Shown here one piece after another: positions 44,082 through 52,975 of a stretch of 64,000 nucleotides of DNA. Source of the DNA: Pseudomonas hamedanensis. GTDB lineage: Bacteria; Pseudomonadota; Gammaproteobacteria; Pseudomonadales; Pseudomonadaceae. Every line of letters starts with the position of its first letter. The first letter of the stretch is position 1. The position numbers and the translations under genes are program-made. A model generated the notes under the pieces. That model was not told the DNA's origin and ran no database searches. It saw only the letters and a list, made by a program, of their open reading frames with translations. The stretch lies in NCBI RefSeq assembly GCF_014268595.2, contig NZ_CP077091.1, positions 5,066,001-5,130,000 of the forward strand, given 5' to 3'.

Positions 44082-44570
44082 TTAGAGGGTCAGAATCATC
44101 TCATGCCACGCCATCCCGCCATGCTCGGACTCGGAGGGTTTGATGTAGGCAAAGCCGAACCCGGCATACAACGGAATATGCTGTTCCTTGCACATCAAAT
44201 GAATCGTCGCTTTATCCATCCCACGCATGCGCTCGACGAACTCGGCGAGCAAACGCTTGGCCAGACCTTGCCCTTGATAACCCGGATGCACCACCACCGA
44301 CATGATCACCACGTTCGGGCCTTTCGGGTCGTGGCCGATCAGTTCCTTGAACGCCTCGTCGGACATCTGCACATCAAACGCCGCACCTGAATTGATGAAA
44401 CCGGCCACCACGCCGTCCACTTCGGCGACGACAAAACCGTCCGGCCAAGCGGCAATGCGTGTGGCGATCTTTTCGCGGGTGGCGGCTTCGTCGCCTTCGT
44501 AGGCGACGGTTTCGATGGCGTAGCAGCGGTCCAGGTCGGCGGCGCTGACGTTGCGGATAACGGTGTTCAT
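44082..44570 (-). CDS. GNAT-family N-acetyltransferase
   Basis: A 162-aa AANAT-like GNAT. It has VVHPGYQGQGLAKRLLAEFV (acetyl-CoA site) and IHLMCKEQHIPLYAGFGFAY. The start at 44570 (MNTVIRNVSAADLDRC) fits the family length. It is the ordinary downstream neighbour of the interrupted oxidase-family gene, convergent with it. Substrate unknown. Confidence 0.88.
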   Translation of the reverse strand: MNTVIRNVSAADLDRCYAIETVAYEGDEAATREKIATRIAAWPDGFVVAEVDGVVAGFINSGAAFDVQMSDEAFKELIGHDPKGPNVVIMSVVVHPGYQGQGLAKRLLAEFVERMRGMDKATIHLMCKEQHIPLYAGFGFAYIKPSESEHGGMAWHEMILTL

Positions 44571-44658
44571 GGCAACTCGAAAATCGGCGAAGTTAAGGCT
44601 GCCAAGCATAAAGCAGAATAACCGGGGCGGACATGATCCGCCTCGATTCGCGCTTCCA

Positions 44659-45144
44659 TCAGGCCTTGATCGGCAACCAGATTTCCAGGCTGCCGGTGTT
44701 GAGTTTCGGGTTGAAGTCTTCGCTGTAACGCTCGAACTCCGGCGCGTCTGCCGCTTCCTGCCCCGACTGCGGCAACCAGGTATTCCAGATGTATTGGAAG
44801 GTGTCGGGGAGTTGCGTCAGTGACCCCTTGTGCTCGAACACCGCATATTTTTGCGGCTGAATTTCGACCCAGCGGTATTTCTCCGGCAGGTCGTCGAGCT
44901 TGTCGATTTGCACACCGGCGATGTATTCGAATCCGCCCTCGCCGTCCGCGTTGCAACACACGCCGTAGGTCACTTCACCGACCTGGGCGGGGATTCTCCC
45001 CAGATGCGGAATCAGCTTTTCCCACAACGCCGGGATGTCTTCGGTGGTGTCTTGGGTAAATCGTCCACCGAACCCGGCGATCAGCAGAAACTGACCATGT
45101 TCAAAACGAGGTTCGGCCACTTCGACGCGTGTTTGCTCATCCAT
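44659..45144 (-). CDS. GyrI-like small-molecule-binding domain protein
   Basis: A 161-aa stand-alone effector-binding domain of the GyrI/AraC-E-binding family (FLLIAGFGGRFTQDTTEDIP, YGVCCNADGEGGFEYIAGVQ, KYAVFEHKGSLTQLPDTFQY). No DNA-binding domain is attached. Such proteins bind hydrophobic or toxic small molecules. No linked regulator is obvious. Confidence 0.85.
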   Translation of the reverse strand: MDEQTRVEVAEPRFEHGQFLLIAGFGGRFTQDTTEDIPALWEKLIPHLGRIPAQVGEVTYGVCCNADGEGGFEYIAGVQIDKLDDLPEKYRWVEIQPQKYAVFEHKGSLTQLPDTFQYIWNTWLPQSGQEAADAPEFERYSEDFNPKLNTGSLEIWLPIKA

Positions 45145-45213
45145 GACGCGACTCCTTTGTTCAGAAAAGTGGGTTCGGCTGGGAGTATAGAAAGCCGAAG
45201 CCGTTTCGCACGG

Positions 45214-45876
45214 TTACAGCGAATGCAACTGCTCGACGGCGCCTGAGCCGACAAACTCGTTATAGCCCGATACGATCACGTACACTGCGAAATAGCAGAA
45301 GATCGCCGCTGATGCCAGATAGGAATAGCGCAGCAGCTTATCGCCCAGCAACTTGCCGCCGTGGCTCGCGGCAAAGCACAAACCGGCCGACCACAGCAGA
45401 CCCGCGCAGAGAAAACCACCGAGAAACAGCGCCGAACTCAACGGGCCACCGCCACCGGAACGCGCAATCAACGTACCGCCGACAGCGGCAAACCAGAGGA
45501 TCGCGCTCGGCGACGACATGGCGAGAAAAATGCCGCGAAAGAACTCCTTGCGATGGGAGTTCTGCCCCACTTCCGCCGTTTCCGCCAGCAGCGCTTCATG
45601 ATGAATCGCCGAATAGATCATCTTCGCTGCAAAGTAGATCAGCAGCGCCGAACCACCGATCCACAGCACCCAGCGTACGCTTTCGTATTGCAGCAGGACG
45701 GTCATGCCGGCCAGCGCCAGCACCGCGTAGATCAGGTCCCCGACGCAAGTGCCGAGGCCCAGTGCGAAGCCCTGAAAGTAACCGCGTTGCATCGCCAACG
45801 TGATCATGGCGATGTTGGCCACGCCGATGTCCAGGCACAGCGAAAGGCTCAGCAAGAAGCCGCTGGTGAATTCCAT
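45214..45876 (-). CDS. LysE-family amino-acid exporter
   Basis: A 220-aa membrane protein with the RhtB/LysE pattern: the N-terminal LSLCLDIGVANIAMITLAMQ, GTCVGDLIYAVLALAG in helix 2-3 and the C-terminal WSAGLCFAASHGGKLL. Six hydrophobic helices are expected. It exports amino acids or related solutes; the substrate is unknown. Confidence 0.85.
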   Translation of the reverse strand: MEFTSGFLLSLSLCLDIGVANIAMITLAMQRGYFQGFALGLGTCVGDLIYAVLALAGMTVLLQYESVRWVLWIGGSALLIYFAAKMIYSAIHHEALLAETAEVGQNSHRKEFFRGIFLAMSSPSAILWFAAVGGTLIARSGGGGPLSSALFLGGFLCAGLLWSAGLCFAASHGGKLLGDKLLRYSYLASAAIFCYFAVYVIVSGYNEFVGSGAVEQLHSL

Positions 45877-46015
45877 TGACCGATTTCCTTCGGAAAAAAA
45901 TGTTTAAAACCGCGCTGGACAGTATGCCATCACCGCCGTTATCTTCCGCCACAGGTCACCGCAGTGACCAGCGTCGCTCGGACGGTTCCGGGCGCTTACG
46001 TTATCCGAGGCAACA

Positions 46016-47233
46016 ATGGCCGAACAAGGTTCGCCGCGCCGCTTTGCGCGCATTGATCGACTCCCCCCTTACGTTTTCAACATCACCGCCGAGCTGAAGA
46101 TGGCCGCGCGACGTCGTGGTGAAGACATCATCGACCTGAGCATGGGCAACCCCGACGGCGCCACGCCGCCGCACATTGTCGAAAAACTCGTACAAGTTGC
46201 TCAACGCGAAGACACCCACGGTTACTCGACGTCCAAGGGCATTCCGCGCCTGCGCCGGGCGATTTCCAACTGGTACAAGCAGCGCTACGAGGTCGATATC
46301 GACCCGGAAAGCGAAGCCATCGTGACCATCGGTTCCAAGGAAGGCCTGGCGCACTTGATGCTGGCGACCCTGGATCAGGGCGACACAGTGCTGGTGCCAA
46401 ATCCTAGCTATCCGATTCATATCTACGGCGCAGTGATCGCCGGCGCCCAGGTGCGTTCAGTGCCGCTGGTGCCTGGCGTGGATTTCTTTGACGAACTGGA
46501 ACGCGCCATTCGCGGCTCGATCCCCAAGCCGAAAATGATGATCCTTGGTTTCCCGTCGAACCCGACCGCGCAGTGCGTCGAGCTGGATTTCTTCGAACGG
46601 GTGATCGCCCTCGCCAAGCAATACGACGTGCTGGTCATTCACGACCTGGCTTACGCCGACATCGTCTACGACGGCTGGAAAGCCCCGTCGATCATGCAGG
46701 TGCCCGGGGCCAAGGACATTGCGGTGGAGTTTTTCACCCTGTCCAAGAGCTACAACATGGCCGGCTGGCGCATCGGTTTCATGGTCGGTAATCCGGAGCT
46801 GGTCAGCGCCCTGGCGCGGATCAAGAGCTACCACGACTACGGCACCTTCACCCCGCTGCAAGTGGCGGCGATTGCCGCACTGGAGGGCGATCAGCAGTGC
46901 GTGCGCGACATCGCCGAGCAGTATCGTCAGCGCCGCAATGTGCTGGTCAAAGGCCTGCATGAACTGGGCTGGATGGTCGAAAACCCGAAGGCGTCGATGT
47001 ATGTCTGGGCGAAGATTCCCGAGGCTTATGCTCACTTGGGCTCACTGGAATTTGCCAAGAAACTGCTGGCCGAAGCCAAGGTCTGTGTGTCGCCGGGAGT
47101 GGGCTTCGGCGAGTATGGCGACGATCACGTGCGCTTTGCGCTGATCGAAAACCAGGACCGGATTCGCCAGGCCGTGCGCGGGATTCGCGGGATGTTCAGG
47201 GCGGATGGCTTAGTGGCAAAATCTGGCGGCTAA
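46016..47233 (+). CDS. alaC: Alanine-type aminotransferase, AlaC-like
   Basis: A 405-aa PLP enzyme of class I aminotransferases. It shows [51 protein letters not shown] and the PLP-lysine segment [15 protein letters not shown] (Lys244). The closest match by pattern is E. coli AlaC/YfdZ, a glutamate-pyruvate transaminase. In Pseudomonas it is a common housekeeping gene. It is followed by a REP doublet and shares a bidirectional terminator with gntT. Confidence 0.88.
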   Translation: MAEQGSPRRFARIDRLPPYVFNITAELKMAARRRGEDIIDLSMGNPDGATPPHIVEKLVQVAQREDTHGYSTSKGIPRLRRAISNWYKQRYEVDIDPESEAIVTIGSKEGLAHLMLATLDQGDTVLVPNPSYPIHIYGAVIAGAQVRSVPLVPGVDFFDELERAIRGSIPKPKMMILGFPSNPTAQCVELDFFERVIALAKQYDVLVIHDLAYADIVYDGWKAPSIMQVPGAKDIAVEFFTLSKSYNMAGWRIGFMVGNPELVSALARIKSYHDYGTFTPLQVAAIAALEGDQQCVRDIAEQYRQRRNVLVKGLHELGWMVENPKASMYVWAKIPEAYAHLGSLEFAKKLLAEAKVCVSPGVGFGEYGDDHVRFALIENQDRIRQAVRGIRGMFRADGLVAKSGG

Positions 47234-47242
47234 CGCAAAACC

Positions 47243-47331
47243 TGTAGGAGTGAGCCTGCTCGCGATAGCAGTGTGTCAGTCACCGTAAATGGCATTGACA
47301 CACCGCTATCGCGAGCAGGCTCACTCCTACA
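47243..47331. repeat. REP doublet
   Basis: TGTAGGAGTGAGCCTGCTCG arm facing CGCGAGCAGGCTCACTCCTA arm. Confidence 0.9.
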
Positions 47332-47363
47332 AGAGAATGTGCCCAGCCTCAAAATTTCACCCA

Positions 47364-47392
47364 CAAAAAAACCGCATCGCTGCGGTTTTTTT
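47364..47392. terminator. Bidirectional terminator between alaC and gntT
   Basis: A run of A residues, CCGCA-TCGC-TGCGG, then T residues: it can terminate alaC (plus) and gntT (minus). Confidence 0.88.
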
Positions 47393-47410
47393 GTGTCTGC
47401 AAGGTGCCGC

Positions 47411-48763
47411 TTAAACGAACAGCGACAGCAGCAAGATGAAGCCCAACGCGACGATGGACAGGATGGTTTCCATCGCGGTCCAGGTCTTGAACGTCTCGGC
47501 CACGGTCATGTTGAAGTACTGCTTGACCAGCCAGAAACCGGCGTCGTTGACGTGGGACAGGATCAGCGAACCGGCACCGGTGGCAAGCACCAGCAGTTCA
47601 CGGTTGACGCCCGGAATCATGCCAACGACCGGCACAACAATACCGGCGCCAGTGATGGTCGCCACGGTGGCCGAACCGGTCGCGATACGGATCACCGCCG
47701 CCACCAGCCACGCCAGGAGGATCGGCGAGATCTGCGCGCTGACCGCCATGTGGCCGATCACGTCGCCCACGCCGCTGGTCACCAGCATCTGCTTGAAGCC
47801 ACCGCCGGCACCGATGATCAGAATGATCGCTGCGGTTGGCGCCAGGCTTGCGTCCAGCCATTTGAGCATCTGGTTGGAGCCGATGCCCTGCTTGTAGCCA
47901 AAGGTGTACAGCGACAGCAGCAACGCCAGCAGCAGTGCAGAGATCGGGTGGCCGATCATGTCCATCCACAGGCGGAAGAAATTGCCGTCCGGCAGCGCCA
48001 CGTCAGCGAAGGTTTTCAGCAGCATCAGGAACACCGGCAGCAGCACGGTCACCAGGGTAATGCTGAAGCTCGGCAGGATGGCCGAATCGTTTTCGCGGGC
48101 CAGTTGATCGACCAGTTCCTGATTCGGGTGACCGGGAATGTGCTTGGCAATGAAGGTACCGAAGATCGGACCGGCAATGATGGCGGTCGGAAGTGCGACG
48201 ATCAGACCGTAGAGAATGGTCTTGCCGATGTCAGCGCCGAACACGCCGATGGCGAGCAGCGGACCCGGGTGCGGTGGCACCAAGCCGTGCACCGCGGACA
48301 GGCCGGCGAGCAGCGGGATACCGATCTTGATGATCGACACACCGGTGCGGCGCGCAACGATGAACACCAGCGGAATCAGCAACACGAAACCGATTTCGAA
48401 GAACAGCGGAATGCCCACCAGGAACGCGGCGAACATCATCGCCCACTGGACTTTGTCTTTACCGAACGCACGGATCAGGGTCTGGGCGATCTGATCGGCC
48501 CCGCCGGATTCGGCCATCATTTTGCCGAGCATGGTGCCCAGGGCGAGGATGATGCCGACGAAACCGAGCACGCCACCGAAGCCATCCTGGAACGCCTTGA
48601 TGATGGTGTTGATCGGCATGCCGGAAGTCAGGCCGAGGAACGCGGCGGCGATGGTCAGGGCAATGAACGGGTGAATCTTGAATTTGGTGATCAGGATAAT
48701 CAGGCCGATTACCGTGACCACTGCATCGAGCAGCAGGAACGTCTCGTGGGACATGCCAAACAT
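47411..48763 (-). CDS. gntT: Gluconate permease, GntP family
   Basis: A 450-aa inner-membrane transporter with about 12-14 hydrophobic segments and GntP-family segments KFKIHPFIALTIAAAFLGLT, GLVPPHPGPLLAIGVFGADI and SHVNDAGFWLVKQYFNMTVA. It imports gluconate by proton symport. It lies downstream of gntK on the same strand, with an operator-like palindrome at 48821 between them. It should be induced when gluconate inactivates GntR. Confidence 0.93.
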   Translation of the reverse strand: MFGMSHETFLLLDAVVTVIGLIILITKFKIHPFIALTIAAAFLGLTSGMPINTIIKAFQDGFGGVLGFVGIILALGTMLGKMMAESGGADQIAQTLIRAFGKDKVQWAMMFAAFLVGIPLFFEIGFVLLIPLVFIVARRTGVSIIKIGIPLLAGLSAVHGLVPPHPGPLLAIGVFGADIGKTILYGLIVALPTAIIAGPIFGTFIAKHIPGHPNQELVDQLARENDSAILPSFSITLVTVLLPVFLMLLKTFADVALPDGNFFRLWMDMIGHPISALLLALLLSLYTFGYKQGIGSNQMLKWLDASLAPTAAIILIIGAGGGFKQMLVTSGVGDVIGHMAVSAQISPILLAWLVAAVIRIATGSATVATITGAGIVVPVVGMIPGVNRELLVLATGAGSLILSHVNDAGFWLVKQYFNMTVAETFKTWTAMETILSIVALGFILLLSLFV

Positions 48764-48820
48764 GGGGGGTGTCTCCTGGATTGTTGTTGTTATTAAAGCG
48801 GGTTGAACAGAAGTCGGGAG

Positions 48821-48832
48821 GACAGCGCTGTC
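48821..48832. promoter_or_regulatory. GntR-type operator upstream of gntT
   Basis: GACAGCGCTGTC is a 12-bp perfect palindrome sharing the AGCGCT core of the two other sites near gntK and gntR. Confidence 0.5.
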
Positions 48833-48845
48833 TTTTTCAACATAC

Positions 48846-49379
48846 TCATACCGCCTGTTTCAGGCCGTTGGCCTGCCACCAGACGTGAGCCTGCAAGGCC
48901 AATTCCTCAACGCTGTGTACCGAGGCGTTGAGCGCCAGGGTCAGCGGCTCGCCCTTGGGCGATTCGAGGGTGGCGAACTGGCTTTCGATCAACGTCGCCG
49001 GCATGAAGTGGCCCGGGCGGTGGGACACACGCTCAGCAGCGACTTCCGGGGTCAATTCAAGAAACACGAAACCCAGGCCAGGCAAGGCACTGCGCAGACG
49101 TTCGCGATAACTGTGTTTAAGCGCCGAGCAGGTCAGTACAGGGCGTTGACCGTCGGCATCGACACGACGCAGTTCATCGCACAGGCTGTCGAGCCAGCCG
49201 GCACGGTCGTCGTCGTTCAGGGGGATCCCCGCGCTCATCTTTTCGATGTTCGCGGCCGGATGAAAAGTATCGCCTTCAATGGCAGTGGCGCCGCTCAAAT
49301 GGCACAGGGCCTGGCTGACGCACGTCTTGCCGCAACCGGCAACGCCCATGATGACCAGGGCGGTGATGGGATGACTCAT
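48846..49379 (-). CDS. gntK: Gluconokinase
   Basis: A 177-aa kinase that forms 6-phosphogluconate from gluconate and ATP, feeding the Entner-Doudoroff pathway. It has Walker A GVAGCGKTCV near the N-terminus, EGDTFHPAANIEKMSAGIPL for substrate binding and FLELTPEVAAERVSHRPGHF in the LID region. Length is typical of GntK (about 175). First gene of the gntK-gntT unit; gntR is divergent. Confidence 0.95.
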   Translation of the reverse strand: MSHPITALVIMGVAGCGKTCVSQALCHLSGATAIEGDTFHPAANIEKMSAGIPLNDDDRAGWLDSLCDELRRVDADGQRPVLTCSALKHSYRERLRSALPGLGFVFLELTPEVAAERVSHRPGHFMPATLIESQFATLESPKGEPLTLALNASVHSVEELALQAHVWWQANGLKQAV

Positions 49380-49400
49380 ATAACACCTCAGCGCGCAGAC

Positions 49401-49414
49401 AGCGCTACCTTTGC
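49401..49414. promoter_or_regulatory. GntR operator upstream of gntK
   Basis: AGCGCTACCTTTGC closely matches the reverse of the published P. aeruginosa GntR site AC-N-AAG-N-TAGCGCT, lying 22 bp before the gntK start. Confidence 0.65.
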
Positions 49415-49552
49415 TAGCTATGACTCTAGTGCACAGGCAGAAGTTGCCGACGCCTTCTTGTCGTTTTTTTGGGTTGCAGCAGGTTTGTTCCTAACGCCAA
49501 AGAGCACTGATCAGGCAGGACCGCGCTCACGCATTTGCAGCTGCATCAGGAC

Positions 49553-49566
49553 AGCGCTACCTTAGT
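49553..49566. promoter_or_regulatory. GntR operator upstream of gntR
   Basis: AGCGCTACCTTAGT fits the complement of AC-N-AAG-N-TAGCGCT at every fixed base. It is 30 bp before the gntR ATG, so autorepression is expected. Confidence 0.75.
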
Positions 49567-49595
49567 GCCTTGATTTTTGTTTGGCAAGCCACCCG

Positions 49596-50627
49596 ATGAC
49601 CCCCCCTAAAAACGATAAAAATACCCGCACCACTGGCCGCCCCACCCTCAACGAAGTCGCCCGCCTGGCCGGTGTCAGCCCGATTACCGCCTCGCGCGCC
49701 TTGCGCGGCGTCAGCACCGTGGCCACCGAACTGGTGGAAAAAGTGCAGAAAGCCGCGCTTGAACTCAACTATGTAGTCAACCCTGCCGCCCGCGCGCTGG
49801 CCTCGGCGCAGAGCCATTCGGTGGTCGTGCTGGTGCCGTCGCTGTCCAACCTGCTGTTCATCGACACGCTGGAAGCCATTCATCGGGTGTTGACGCCCAA
49901 GGGCTTCGAAGTGCTGATCGGCAACTTCCATTACTCGCGCGACGAAGAAGAAAATCTGCTGCGCAATTACATGGCTTATCACCCGCGCGGTTTTCTGCTG
50001 ACCGGGTTCGATCGCACGGAAAGTTCGCGGCGAATGATCGAGGCGAGCAATATTCCCTGCGTGTACATGATGGAACTGGACAGCGCTGCCGGGGTCAATT
50101 GCGTGGGCTTTTCGCAGCTCAGCGCCGGAGAAACGGCGGCCGAGCATTTGCTCTCCCGTGGACGCAAACGTCTGGCCTATATCGGCGCACAGCTCGATCA
50201 GCGCACCCTGCTGCGCGGTGAAGGGTTTCGCAAAGCGTTGCAGAAAGCCGGGCGCTACGACCCGGATCTGGAAATCCTGACTCCGCGTTCTTCATCCGTG
50301 GGATTGGGGGGGGAGTTGTTTCTGCAATTGCTCGCGGCACATCCGGATGTCGACGCGATCTTCTTTGGTAACGACGACCTCGCCCAGGGTGCGCTGCTGG
50401 AAGCCTTGCGCAATGGCATCAAGATTCCCGAGCAGGTGGCGATTCTCGGTTTCAATGACTTGCCGATGTCCGAACACATGGTGCCGCGTTTGAGCAGCAT
50501 CAACACCCCACGCGAAGCGATTGGCCGGCGGGCGGCGGAACAGATGCTGACCTTGATGGCCGGCAACAAAGTGGCGCGGCCGGTTGAGGACATGGGGTTT
50601 GAGCTGAAGGTTCGCGAGAGTACCTAA
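49596..50627 (+). CDS. gntR: LacI-family gluconate repressor GntR
   Basis: A 343-aa LacI-type repressor. The N-terminal HTH and hinge (PTLNEVARLAGVSPITASRA, then NYVVNPAARALASAQSHS) are followed by the periplasmic-binding-protein-like effector domain. ATG at 49596 is taken; a TTG at 49581 is in frame. Divergent from gntK with operators in between. It should release DNA when bound to gluconate or 6-phosphogluconate. Confidence 0.93.
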   Translation: MTPPKNDKNTRTTGRPTLNEVARLAGVSPITASRALRGVSTVATELVEKVQKAALELNYVVNPAARALASAQSHSVVVLVPSLSNLLFIDTLEAIHRVLTPKGFEVLIGNFHYSRDEEENLLRNYMAYHPRGFLLTGFDRTESSRRMIEASNIPCVYMMELDSAAGVNCVGFSQLSAGETAAEHLLSRGRKRLAYIGAQLDQRTLLRGEGFRKALQKAGRYDPDLEILTPRSSSVGLGGELFLQLLAAHPDVDAIFFGNDDLAQGALLEALRNGIKIPEQVAILGFNDLPMSEHMVPRLSSINTPREAIGRRAAEQMLTLMAGNKVARPVEDMGFELKVREST

Positions 50628-50646
50628 CTCTCCGCTGATCATTCCC

Positions 50647-50736
50647 TGTAGGAGTGAGCCTGCTCGCGATAGCGTTGTGTCAGGTAATGAATGTGTTGAA
50701 TGACACTCCGTCATCGCGAGCAGGCTCACTCCTACA
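50647..50736. repeat. REP doublet
   Basis: TGTAGGAGTGAGCCTGCTCG arm facing CGCGAGCAGGCTCACTCCTA arm. Confidence 0.9.
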
Positions 50737-50753
50737 AGGGATCAGCGTCGGGA

Positions 50754-51635
50754 TCAGTGACTGAGTAAATCCACAAGGGCCTGCGCGCCCTTCTGCAACG
50801 GCTGGCTCTTGAGCCACACCGCATGCACCGGCATGACCAGCCCATTTTCGATGTTGCGAAAACTCAGCCGTTTCAACCGCCCGGCCTCCAGCCATGGCTG
50901 CACCACCGACAGCGGAAAGTTTCCCCAGCCCAACCCCGCCTCGACCATTTCCATCGCCGTCTCCAGGCTGTCCGTGCGCCAATACGATTCAGCCACCAAC
51001 GGACGGGTTTCACTGATCGGCAAGTCACGGCTGGCGACGATGATCTGCCGAACTTGAACCAGATCCTCCAGAAACACATCCCGCCCCTGCAACAGCGGAC
51101 TGTCCGCCGCCAGTGTGGCGATCATGCGTTCGCTGCCGACGAACTGGAACTGCTCCAACACATTCACACTCAACCCGGCAAAGGCTAGGCACACACTGAC
51201 CCGGCCGCTGTGCAGCATCGCCAGCACATCATCTTGCGGGGCAGTCAGCACTTCGATGTCGAGCAACGGATGTCGCTCGGCGATCAACTTGATCGCAACC
51301 AGCAACCGCCGCCGATCAATGTCCGCAACCACGCCAATCGACAACTTGCTTTCCAGCCCCAGCGACAACTCCACCGCATGCACTCGCAACTGCTTGAGCT
51401 GCTCGGCGATCAATCGTGCGTGAGGCACCAGTGATTGCGCCATGGCGGTGGGCTGGGGTTCGCGATGGCTGCGGTCGAACAAGGCGTAGCCAAGCTCGGC
51501 CTCCAGGTTGGCGATGCCCATGCTCACCGCCGACGGCACTTTGCCCAACTGCCGCGCGGCAGCGGAAAACGAGCCGCGTTCAATCACGGCGAGGAACAAT
51601 TCGATGCTGTCGCTGTTGAAGCTCACACTCACCAC
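50754..51635 (-). CDS. LysR-family regulator of a second PACE gene
   Basis: A LysR regulator of about 290 aa with HTH LAVIERGSFSAAARQLGKVP, then SAVSMGIANLEAELGYALFD. It opens with several GTG codons; GTG at 51626 (SFNSDSIELF next) is best supported by AGGTGG, and 51635 is the outer limit. It is divergent from the PACE gene at 51749 and similar to the LysR at 33125-33979. Confidence 0.88.
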   Translation of the reverse strand: MVSVSFNSDSIELFLAVIERGSFSAAARQLGKVPSAVSMGIANLEAELGYALFDRSHREPQPTAMAQSLVPHARLIAEQLKQLRVHAVELSLGLESKLSIGVVADIDRRRLLVAIKLIAERHPLLDIEVLTAPQDDVLAMLHSGRVSVCLAFAGLSVNVLEQFQFVGSERMIATLAADSPLLQGRDVFLEDLVQVRQIIVASRDLPISETRPLVAESYWRTDSLETAMEMVEAGLGWGNFPLSVVQPWLEAGRLKRLSFRNIENGLVMPVHAVWLKSQPLQKGAQALVDLLSH

Positions 51636-51748
51636 CTATCAATAAAACTGAAAGCTACCGACTTTTTCTGTCAGCTCTATTGAAGCTATCTTTCGTCGCC
51701 TCCGCCAGCCCGGCTGGCCAATACTCAGCAAGAAAGAGGCAAATCTGC

Positions 51749-52186
51749 ATGCAAGGCGTGAAACGCAAACTGGTCTACGTGTCGCTCTACGAAATAATCG
51801 GCATGACCTTCTCGGCCCTCGGCCTGGCGTTGTTATCGGGCACATCGCCGGGCAGCACCGGGCCACTGGCGGTGATCATCACCACTATCGCCGTCACCTG
51901 GAATTTCATCTACACCTCGTTGTTCGAATACTGGGAAAGCCGCCAGATCTCACGCACCCGCACGGTGAAACGGCGTATCGCCCACGCCGTCGGCTTTCAA
52001 CTGACCCTGATCGTGTTCCTGATTCCGTTGATTGCGTGGTGGATGAATATCAGCCTGGTACAGGCGTTCCTGCTGGATCTGGCACTGATCATTTTCATCC
52101 CGTGCTACACGTTTGCGTTCAACTGGCTGTTCGATCGGATCTTCGGTTTGCCCGCCTCGGCGCTGCCGGACTCGGCAACAGCATAA
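51749..52186 (+). CDS. PACE-family efflux protein (second copy)
   Basis: A 145-aa four-helix protein of the PACE family, the same length as the one at 32598-33035. It has KRKLVYVSLYEIIGMTFSAL and RIAHAVGFQLTLIVFLIPLI, then LVQAFLLDLALIIFIPCYTF, matching AFLLDIGVLLFFLPYTY in the first copy. The start at 51749 follows AAGAAAGAGG. Divergent from its LysR regulator. Likely exports cationic biocides or diamines. Confidence 0.9.
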   Translation: MQGVKRKLVYVSLYEIIGMTFSALGLALLSGTSPGSTGPLAVIITTIAVTWNFIYTSLFEYWESRQISRTRTVKRRIAHAVGFQLTLIVFLIPLIAWWMNISLVQAFLLDLALIIFIPCYTFAFNWLFDRIFGLPASALPDSATA

Positions 52187-52481
52187 CGGTACGTCGCGCT
52201 ACTAGCGTTACGCGCCAGAACATGTTGATCATGTTGACCATTACTAATTCGGCCTGCTCACGCGGAACTGGCGTGGGAGAATATTGCGCATCGCTGATGC
52301 AGTTTGTGACAAGCCCCTGCTGAACGGCATTTGGAGGCAATCGTCCTTAGACCGTTTGTCGGAAACGATACCGAACCTGTAATTTCTGACAGTAGACGCT
52401 GAGCTTTGCCTGAAGAACCATGGAACGGGTCATGCGACAGCATGGCTGGCTCTTTGTCAGTCACCAGCAAGGAAGGAAATC
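52187..52481. other. Intergenic region, no supported feature
   Basis: Nearly 300 bp between the second PACE gene and a hypothetical gene. Contains AAGGAAGGAAATC, the RBS of the next gene, and otherwise no clear repeat or terminator. Confidence 0.45.
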
Positions 52482-52910
52482 ATGTCTAAAGATCTGCAAA
52501 ACAAAGCCACGACGGCCATCGGGCACATCGCTATATTTGCCAATGAGGAAGCCCAAGGAGAGGAAAGCCTATCCATCACACGACGTGTATTGTCGTTGGA
52601 CTCCGATAGCCTGTATATCGCTGGAAATGTACGTAACGACATGACGTCCCACGGAGCGGATATTTATATCAATGCCGCAATTGTGGCCGGTACTACTTAT
52701 ATTTTCGAATCACGACCAAATGGTGGTAACTACATTCCCAAGGTATGGGAAAAAGGTTCGTGGACTGCACTGTCCCCTGGCGGAAGGATCACCATCGAAG
52801 AGGTCGACGTCGTTAACCAAACTGTAAAAGGCAGTTTCGAGTACACCGCGCAATCACCAAGTGGGACAAAAACTGCGAAGGTCCACGGCAACTTTAATTT
52901 AAGAAAATAA
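52482..52910 (+). CDS. Hypothetical beta-rich protein
   Basis: A 142-aa cytosolic protein with no signal peptide. It is predicted mostly beta (LSLDSDSLYIAGNVRNDM, GTTYIFESRPNGGNYIP, GSFEYTAQSPSGTKTAKVHG). The last segment recalls the strand pattern of DUF6252-like lipoproteins, but there is no lipobox. I cannot name it. A strong AAGGAAGGAAATC RBS precedes the ATG, so expression is likely. Its codon use is slightly more AT-rich than its neighbours. Confidence 0.6.
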   Translation: MSKDLQNKATTAIGHIAIFANEEAQGEESLSITRRVLSLDSDSLYIAGNVRNDMTSHGADIYINAAIVAGTTYIFESRPNGGNYIPKVWEKGSWTALSPGGRITIEEVDVVNQTVKGSFEYTAQSPSGTKTAKVHGNFNLRK

Positions 52911-52936
52911 GCGACAGCCTCGAGCAAGCTGCTTGA

Positions 52937-52965
52937 AACTGCCCCACCCTGCAGTCGGGGCAGTT
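52937..52965. terminator. Hairpin between convergent genes
   Basis: AACTGCCCC and GGGGCAGTT form a 9-bp stem in the 65-bp gap between convergent genes; T-run is weak on both sides. Confidence 0.55.
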
Positions 52966-52975
52966 GTAGGGGCTG

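Noticed and set aside
47273..48796. 507-codon plus-strand frame opposite gntT
   Set aside because: Very His/Gln/Asp-rich low-complexity translation typical of shadows of membrane-protein genes.
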